Assembly: GCF_003062295.1 (NCBI RefSeq)
Contig: NZ_PYCN01000012.1
Location: 124,001 to 188,000 of the forward strand
Direction of reading: 5' to 3'
Source of the DNA: Bradyrhizobium algeriense
Lineage (GTDB): Bacteria > Pseudomonadota > Alphaproteobacteria > Rhizobiales > Xanthobacteraceae
DNA: 64,000 bases
Shown in pieces: positions 59,560 to 64,000 of this stretch; within the stretch, counting starts at the first letter, position 1; every line of letters starts with the position of its first letter. Made by a program: the position numbers and the translations under genes. A model generated the notes under the pieces. That model did not search any database. It was not told the DNA's origin and saw nothing but the letters and a program-made list of their open reading frames with translations.

Positions 59560-60066
59560 ATGAGTTGGATTGTTGCCATTACCTCGTTTGTCGAAATCCT
59601 GTTGTTGCTCTATGTCGCAACGATCGATGTCGCGACACGATTGATCCGAAATGAGATCTGTCTGGTGCTGGCGCTCCTCGGGATTGCCGGTCAATTGGTG
59701 AGCCCGATACAGGTTGCCCAGTCGCTGATCGCGGCGACAATCCTGCTGCTGCTGCTGCTGGTCATCTACCAGCGGGGACTGATTGGCGGCGGCGACGTCA
59801 AGTTGCTGGTTGCTTTGGCGATTGGTCTCCCACTGACAGGTGTGATTCAGTTGTTGACCATAACCGCGCTGGCCGGCGGTATTCTTGCCCTGGTGCATCT
59901 GATGATGCGCCTCCTGCCATACCCCAGACTAGCGCCCGCCGGATCGTCGCTCGTACGCCGCGTCTACGCGATAGAGCGTTGGCGCCATTTGCGACACGCG
60001 CCGCTACCTTACGGGGTTGCCATAGCGTGCGGTGGTATCTGGACCGTTCTCAGCAAAGGACTTTGA
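59560..60066 (+). CDS. cpaA: Prepilin peptidase CpaA/TadV
   Basis: This A24-type aspartic peptidase has 168 residues and cleaves the Flp leader in the inner membrane. Its two catalytic aspartates are in 'VATIDVATRLIRNE' and in the 'GGGD' of 'RGLIGGGDVKLLVALA'. Four or more membrane segments are visible. A GTG at 59551 is an alternative start, but AAGG at 59546-59549 is better spaced for the ATG at 59560. It lacks the methyltransferase domain of PilD, as expected for Tad systems. Confidence 0.92.
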   Translation: MSWIVAITSFVEILLLLYVATIDVATRLIRNEICLVLALLGIAGQLVSPIQVAQSLIAATILLLLLLVIYQRGLIGGGDVKLLVALAIGLPLTGVIQLLTITALAGGILALVHLMMRLLPYPRLAPAGSSLVRRVYAIERWRHLRHAPLPYGVAIACGGIWTVLSKGL

Positions 60067-60067
60067 C

Positions 60068-60976
60068 ATGTCATCCGCTTTGCGCCTCTCGATCATCATG
60101 GTGTTCTTCCTCGCGACCGTTGCGCTCGGGCTTATCGCCTACAACATGAACCTGCCGAAACAGGTCCCGGTAGCACAGGTCACGGAGAACACTCCGGCGC
60201 CGGCGCCTCCCACTGTCGGGTACTTCGTCGCGGTACACCCGCTACCGAGAGGCACACTGGCCCGCGATGAAGATTTCGAGGTACGCTCGGTGCCGCCGGA
60301 ACGTGTTCCAGCAGGGGCGATCCTTGATACGCCCGGCGCCAAGATCGGACTTCGCGGGTCTCTGGTTCGCAACTTCCTCGATACTGGCAGTCACATCACA
60401 TCGAAGGACATATTGCGTCCGCGAGAACGGGGTTTCCTCGCCAGCGTCTTGGCACCGGATAGCCGAGCCATCAGCATCAACGTTGACGCCGCATCTGGTG
60501 TCTCGGGCCTGATCTGGCCAGGTGACTATGTGGATGTCGTGTTGACCCAGGAGTCGACGACAGCAGGCGAGAAGAAGAATCCTGATCACCAGCACGGCAC
60601 GCTGAGCGAAACCGTTGCTCATAATGTCCGAATTGTCGCGATCGACCAGGACATTGTGCAAGGTGGCTCGGCCAGCAACGCCACGGCCGGTAAGGTAGCG
60701 CGCACTGTTTCGTTGCAGCTTGCGCCAGAGCAGGTCAAGAAAGTCACAGTCGCAGCACAGCTCGGAAAGGTCTCCTTGGCCGTACGGTCCGCGGTCGATC
60801 GACAGGACATGGGGGACACGGACGCGACGGTGGTGGTCTATGCACGCAATAGCGGCACGAAATACTCAGTCAAGAGAGACGATACAGGGAACACGCGCAC
60901 GCTTTTGAGCGGCGATGTGTCGCCGGCAATTGCTCCGTCAACGCCGGTCGCTTCGGCCGTATCGTCACGTCGGTAA
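60068..60976 (+). CDS. cpaB: Flp pilus assembly protein CpaB/RcpC
   Basis: This 302-residue periplasmic protein has an N-terminal membrane anchor ('LSIIMVFFLATVALGLIAYN'). The SAF-like domain 'VGYFVAVHPLPRGTLARDED' follows, then the RcpC domain ('VSGLIWPGDYVDVVLTQE' and 'LQLAPEQVKKVTVAAQLGKV'). It helps the secretin and pilus assemble. It starts two bases after cpaA stops, and GGAC precedes the ATG. Confidence 0.92.
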   Translation: MSSALRLSIIMVFFLATVALGLIAYNMNLPKQVPVAQVTENTPAPAPPTVGYFVAVHPLPRGTLARDEDFEVRSVPPERVPAGAILDTPGAKIGLRGSLVRNFLDTGSHITSKDILRPRERGFLASVLAPDSRAISINVDAASGVSGLIWPGDYVDVVLTQESTTAGEKKNPDHQHGTLSETVAHNVRIVAIDQDIVQGGSASNATAGKVARTVSLQLAPEQVKKVTVAAQLGKVSLAVRSAVDRQDMGDTDATVVVYARNSGTKYSVKRDDTGNTRTLLSGDVSPAIAPSTPVASAVSSRR

Positions 60977-60988
60977 GGGGAGGCAGTG

Positions 60989-62191
60989 GTGAACGTTAAC
61001 ATGGCAGTAGTCAGTCCGCATCAAGAACCTGCGTCTGTTGTAACGCGCGACCGTATCGTCTGTTTCGTAAATGACGAGCTTAGTGCTGCCGCTCTGCGTA
61101 AGGGCCTCGACGGCAGCAACTTGTCGATCGGGCGTGGCACGATCCGCAATGCCATACGGATGCTCGAAACCGACACCGATCTATCCGCGTTGGTGGCGGA
61201 CATCAGCGGAGTCGAGGATCCATTTACCGAACTGGAAAGGTTGGCCGGCGTCTGCCCACCCGATGTCCGGGTGGCTCTGATTGGTGAGAGCAGAGAGATC
61301 ACCTTCTACCGCGAGCTCATGGAGCTCGGCTTGACCGAGTACCTGCCGAGGCCGCTCACGCGGGATATGGTGCTGGACCAGCTGCGACCGAAGCTACTCG
61401 GCGACGTAGCGCCCGGTCAAATCGATCGTGGCGGGCATGTGATCTCGATCTGCGGTGCGCAGGGGGGCGCCGGAGCAACGAGTATCGCCATCAATATCGC
61501 ACTGCAACTGGCCGAAACCACCAAAGCCAAGGTTGCACTGCTCGACCTCCATCTGCAAGGCGGTGAAACGGCAGTGATGTTGGGGGTTCAGCCTGGGCCA
61601 GGCTTGCGCATCGCTCTGGAAAACCCCATGCGGGCGGACACGCTGTTCCTCGAGCGCGCGGCAATTGAGGTCAACGAGCGGGTTTGCCTGATCTCCGCCG
61701 ATGAGGAGCTGGATGCGCAGCTGGACATCACTGAAGCGGGAGTGAGACACGTGCTGGGGCTGCTCCGTCAACGATTCAATTACATCGTTGTCGATGTACC
61801 GGTCCCGTTTCCGCCATCGATCCATCCGGTGATCACGCTCTCTCGTCACGTGCTGGTGCTGCTGGAAGCCGAGGTGACCGGACTTCGCAATGCCCATGCA
61901 CTCCGCACCGCCGTCACCAACATCGCCGGCAAAGATCGCGTCTTCACCTTGCTCAACCGTGCCAATCGTGCCGGGGGACTTCCCAGGGCAACGATTGTCA
62001 AGGCCCTGGGCGCAGAACCGGACATGGTGATTCCCGATCTCGGGAAGGGGATGACCCAGGCGGTCAATCTCGGAATTCCAGCTCTAAAGCACGTATCAGG
62101 ACTGCGGCGTCACCTTGCTCCGATTGTACGCGAGATCACGGGTGTCGGCGCCGAGCGGAAGGGACGGCTCAGGAGGCTGCTCGGGCTATGA
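60989..62191 (+). CDS. cpaE: TadZ/CpaE localisation ATPase
   Basis: This protein of about 400 residues has an N-terminal receiver-like domain and a C-terminal MinD/ParA-type ATPase. The P-loop region reads 'ICGAQGGAGATSIAINIAL', lacking the lysines of the usual KGGxGKT. 'VALLDLHLQGGETAVMLG' is Walker A'/B-like. In the family this protein places the pilus machine at a cell pole. AAGGGGAGG at 60975-60983 best fits GTG 60989; GTG 60986 and ATG 61001 are alternatives. Confidence 0.9.
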   Translation: MNVNMAVVSPHQEPASVVTRDRIVCFVNDELSAAALRKGLDGSNLSIGRGTIRNAIRMLETDTDLSALVADISGVEDPFTELERLAGVCPPDVRVALIGESREITFYRELMELGLTEYLPRPLTRDMVLDQLRPKLLGDVAPGQIDRGGHVISICGAQGGAGATSIAINIALQLAETTKAKVALLDLHLQGGETAVMLGVQPGPGLRIALENPMRADTLFLERAAIEVNERVCLISADEELDAQLDITEAGVRHVLGLLRQRFNYIVVDVPVPFPPSIHPVITLSRHVLVLLEAEVTGLRNAHALRTAVTNIAGKDRVFTLLNRANRAGGLPRATIVKALGAEPDMVIPDLGKGMTQAVNLGIPALKHVSGLRRHLAPIVREITGVGAERKGRLRRLLGL

Positions 62192-63588
62192 AAAAGTTTG
62201 GTAGGCGCGAAGACGACACGCCAGCTCGTTTGCCTGCATTGACGCCAAGCTTGCCTGCGTCGACGCCGAGCTTGCTGGCATCTACGCCAAGCTTGCCTGC
62301 ATCTACAAGGCGCGACGAACCTTCTACCCAGCGGCCAGTGATGCCAGCTTCGCTGCGCGAACGGGTCATCGAGCAGATCGAGCCGTCGGTGGCCGCAACT
62401 GTTTCGCGCGATGTTCTTCGGCGGCAGATCGAGGAAATCATCCACGGAATCGCCAACGAGGAACGGCTCGAACTGTCAGGTCGCGAGCAGTTTCAGCTAG
62501 CGGACGAGATAGCGGACGACATGACCGGCTACGGGCCGCTCCGCCCGCTTCTGCTGGATCAATCGATCAACGACATCATGGTCAATGGACCGAGTAACGT
62601 TTACGTCGAGCGAAGCGGCAAGCTGGAACGGATCGCGGTACGATTCCGCGACAATGATCACATCGCATCGGTGGCGCAGAAAATTGCTGCGCAAGTCGGG
62701 CGCCGAGTTGACGAATCCAGTCCGATGGTGGATTGCCGCTTGCCGGACGGCAGCCGGGTCAACATCATCTTCCCGCCGCTGGCGATCCACAGCCCCTGCA
62801 TATCCATCCGAAAATTTCCAAGTCGCCGTCTGGACATGGCCGGGATGATCCAGAACGGCTCGGTGACCGCGGCTATGGGAGAATTGCTGGAGATTGCCGC
62901 CCGATCCCGGCTCAATGTTCTGGTCTCTGGCGGTACTGGCTCCGGCAAGACGACGCTGTTGAACGCCATGAGCCAATTCATCGATCACAGTGAGCGCATT
63001 GTCACCATCGAGGATGCAGCAGAGTTACAGCTTCAACAGCCGCACGTGATCAGCCTGGAGACCCGTCCTCCCAGCCTCGAAGGCACGGGGCAGGTGACAC
63101 AACGCGATCTGGTGTGGAATGCGCTGCGGATGCGTCCTGACCGGATCGTCGTAGGCGAGGTGCGCGGCGCTGAAGCGTTTGACATGCTGCAGGCGATGAA
63201 CACCGGCCATGATGGTTCGATCTCCACGGTGCATGCCAACAGCGCCCGCGACGCAATGACCCGTATTGAAAACATGGTGCAGATGGGACAGCCAAATCTG
63301 CCGCTGCGGGCGATCAGGTCTCAGATCGTCGCTGCGCTGGATCTCATTGTGCAAGTAGAGCGCATGCGGGATGGACAGCGTCGCGTTATCCAGATTTGCG
63401 AGGTGATCGGGCTGGAAGGCGAGGTGATCACCACCAATGACATCGCGGCGTTCGAGTACGAACACGAGGATGTTCACGGTCGGATATCGGGCACCTACAG
63501 GTCCACCAACGCAGTCCCAAAATTCAAGAGCCGTCTTGCCTATTATGGGCTTGATCGAGCCTGGGCTGAGGCTATGAGGCAGCTATAA
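62188..63588 (+). CDS. cpaF: Tad/Flp secretion ATPase CpaF/TadA
   Basis: This 466-residue hexameric ATPase powers pilus assembly. It has Walker A 'VSGGTGSGKTTLLNAMS', the Asp box, Walker B around 'PDRIVVGEVRGAEAFDML', the His box 'DGSISTVHANSARDAM' and the Arg-rich N1 domain. Near the N-terminus 'TPSLPAS' is repeated three times, which is unusual. The ATG overlaps the cpaE stop by four bases, a sign of translational coupling. Confidence 0.95.
   Translation: MKKFGRREDDTPARLPALTPSLPASTPSLLASTPSLPASTRRDEPSTQRPVMPASLRERVIEQIEPSVAATVSRDVLRRQIEEIIHGIANEERLELSGREQFQLADEIADDMTGYGPLRPLLLDQSINDIMVNGPSNVYVERSGKLERIAVRFRDNDHIASVAQKIAAQVGRRVDESSPMVDCRLPDGSRVNIIFPPLAIHSPCISIRKFPSRRLDMAGMIQNGSVTAAMGELLEIAARSRLNVLVSGGTGSGKTTLLNAMSQFIDHSERIVTIEDAAELQLQQPHVISLETRPPSLEGTGQVTQRDLVWNALRMRPDRIVVGEVRGAEAFDMLQAMNTGHDGSISTVHANSARDAMTRIENMVQMGQPNLPLRAIRSQIVAALDLIVQVERMRDGQRRVIQICEVIGLEGEVITTNDIAAFEYEHEDVHGRISGTYRSTNAVPKFKSRLAYYGLDRAWAEAMRQL
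62242..62304 (+). repeat. cpaF: Three tandem 21-bp repeats inside cpaF
   Basis: Three copies of a 21-bp unit at 62242-62262, 62263-62283 and 62284-62304 encode 'TPSLPAS', 'TPSLLAS' and 'TPSLPAS' in the disordered N-terminal arm. The units differ at only a few positions, so copy number may vary between strains. Confidence 0.85.
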
Positions 63589-64000
63589 TGCCGGAGTTTT
63601 TGACCACCATTGACCTGGTGCTGCTGGTATGCGCAGCAGCCACGACGTTGTGGCTCGACGCACGACAACGACGCATCGATCGTCAGGTAGCGATAGCTCT
63701 CCCAATTTCAGAGTCGGCGAACCTGCCCTCCATTCGTCGGTTGGAGGCCGGGTCCCGCTGGCAGTTTCTCTTCCGCATGGTCAGTTACAAGTCTGGGACA
63801 GCTTACGCTTGGCACCCCGCGTATGTGCTATTTGCCGGTGTGATCGCAGCAGCCGCAATCCTTTATGCCAATAGCGTGCTGAAATTTTCCAACTTCTACG
63901 CGTATCCGGCGGCTGCAATCGTAGCGATCATGACGGTGCGAGGTCTGTTTGGATGGCAGCGGCAGCGTCTCGCCAGTCAACTTTTTCGACAGCTGCCCGA
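63588..64000 (+). CDS. tadB: TadB-like pilus assembly protein, incomplete at window end
   Basis: The frame starts at the ATG overlapping the cpaF stop (TAATG) and remains open to 64000, giving about 137 residues. 'FLTTIDLVLLVCAAATTLWL' is the first membrane segment. Two more follow around 'YVLFAGVIAAAAILY' and 'FYAYPAAAIVAIMTVRGLFG', then 'WQRQRLASQLFRQLP', the start of the T2SSF domain. The pattern fits TadB, which with TadC forms the inner-membrane platform. The rest lies outside the window. Confidence 0.88.
   Translation, partial: MPEFLTTIDLVLLVCAAATTLWLDARQRRIDRQVAIALPISESANLPSIRRLEAGSRWQFLFRMVSYKSGTAYAWHPAYVLFAGVIAAAAILYANSVLKFSNFYAYPAAAIVAIMTVRGLFGWQRQRLASQLFRQLP

Noticed and set aside
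45613..64000. Distal attachment site for the tRNA-Gln element
   Set aside because: I looked for a second copy of the tRNA 3' end by eye and did not find one in the window.
1..64000. CRISPR array, rRNA or known defence system
   Set aside because: No regularly spaced repeats, ribosomal RNA or recognisable defence genes were seen beyond the toxin-antitoxin pair.

Overview
The window looks like a chromosomal segment of a Bradyrhizobium-type alphaproteobacterium (Nitrobacteraceae). This is inferred, not searched. The signs are high GC, rhizobial-style housekeeping genes (aroC, clpS, pdxH, dxs, tlyA, xseB), typical small exported or DUF proteins (DUF1194, DUF1499, DUF1737, DUF6496, RT0821/Lpp0805), and many palindromic intergenic repeats of several families.

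Positions 1-45,400 are mostly a stable core. They carry glutaryl-CoA dehydrogenase, an MBL hydrolase, a TAXI binding protein, a fatty-acid CoA ligase, an extensin-like protein, an L,D-transpeptidase, CorA, an SDR, PdxH and a DnaJ-like protein. An ECF sigma/anti-sigma pair follows, then a histidine phosphatase, a TacA/TacT-type toxin-antitoxin pair, chorismate synthase, a GMC oxidoreductase and a class III nucleotide cyclase. Next come ClpS and a minus-strand block (RNA methyltransferases, Dxs, a membrane hydrolase, XseB, an HDAC-like enzyme, a 5'-nucleotidase). Several genes in this core are broken: fabI has lost its middle, a REP-associated transposase and a nucleotidyltransferase each carry a one-base frameshift, and a small exported-protein gene near 38 kb is a remnant. 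At 38-43.4 kb the content turns accessory: an orphan gene of unknown function, a KOW-like/coiled-coil membrane pair beside a GcrA-like regulator, and an M15-like peptidase.

A tRNA-Gln at 45.6 kb marks the edge of a degraded integrated element. A multiply frameshifted tyrosine integrase lies directly downstream, and 46.8-58.3 kb mixes small stress-type genes (DUF6496, ABM monooxygenase, secreted phospholipase A2-like protein, Cys-rich protein, DegP-like protease, phosphoribosyltransferase, two paralogous one-TM micro-proteins) with scraps of other genes (nuoD N-terminus, a CBS domain, a DUF1772 gene with a premature stop, a headless ugpC, a permease tail). One complete sugar/glycerol-phosphate-type binding protein remains beside its ruined transporter.

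From 58.9 kb to the window end lies a Flp/Tad type IVb pilus operon: two tandem pilins, cpaA, cpaB, cpaE, cpaF and the start of tadB. The secretin gene cpaC and cpaD are absent from their usual place.

I found no CRISPR array, no rRNA and no clear new defence system. The most promising oddities are the REP/transposase cassette bounded by a copied piece of clpS, the tRNA-Gln gene graveyard, the small-TM paralogues and the KOW/coiled-coil/GcrA cluster.
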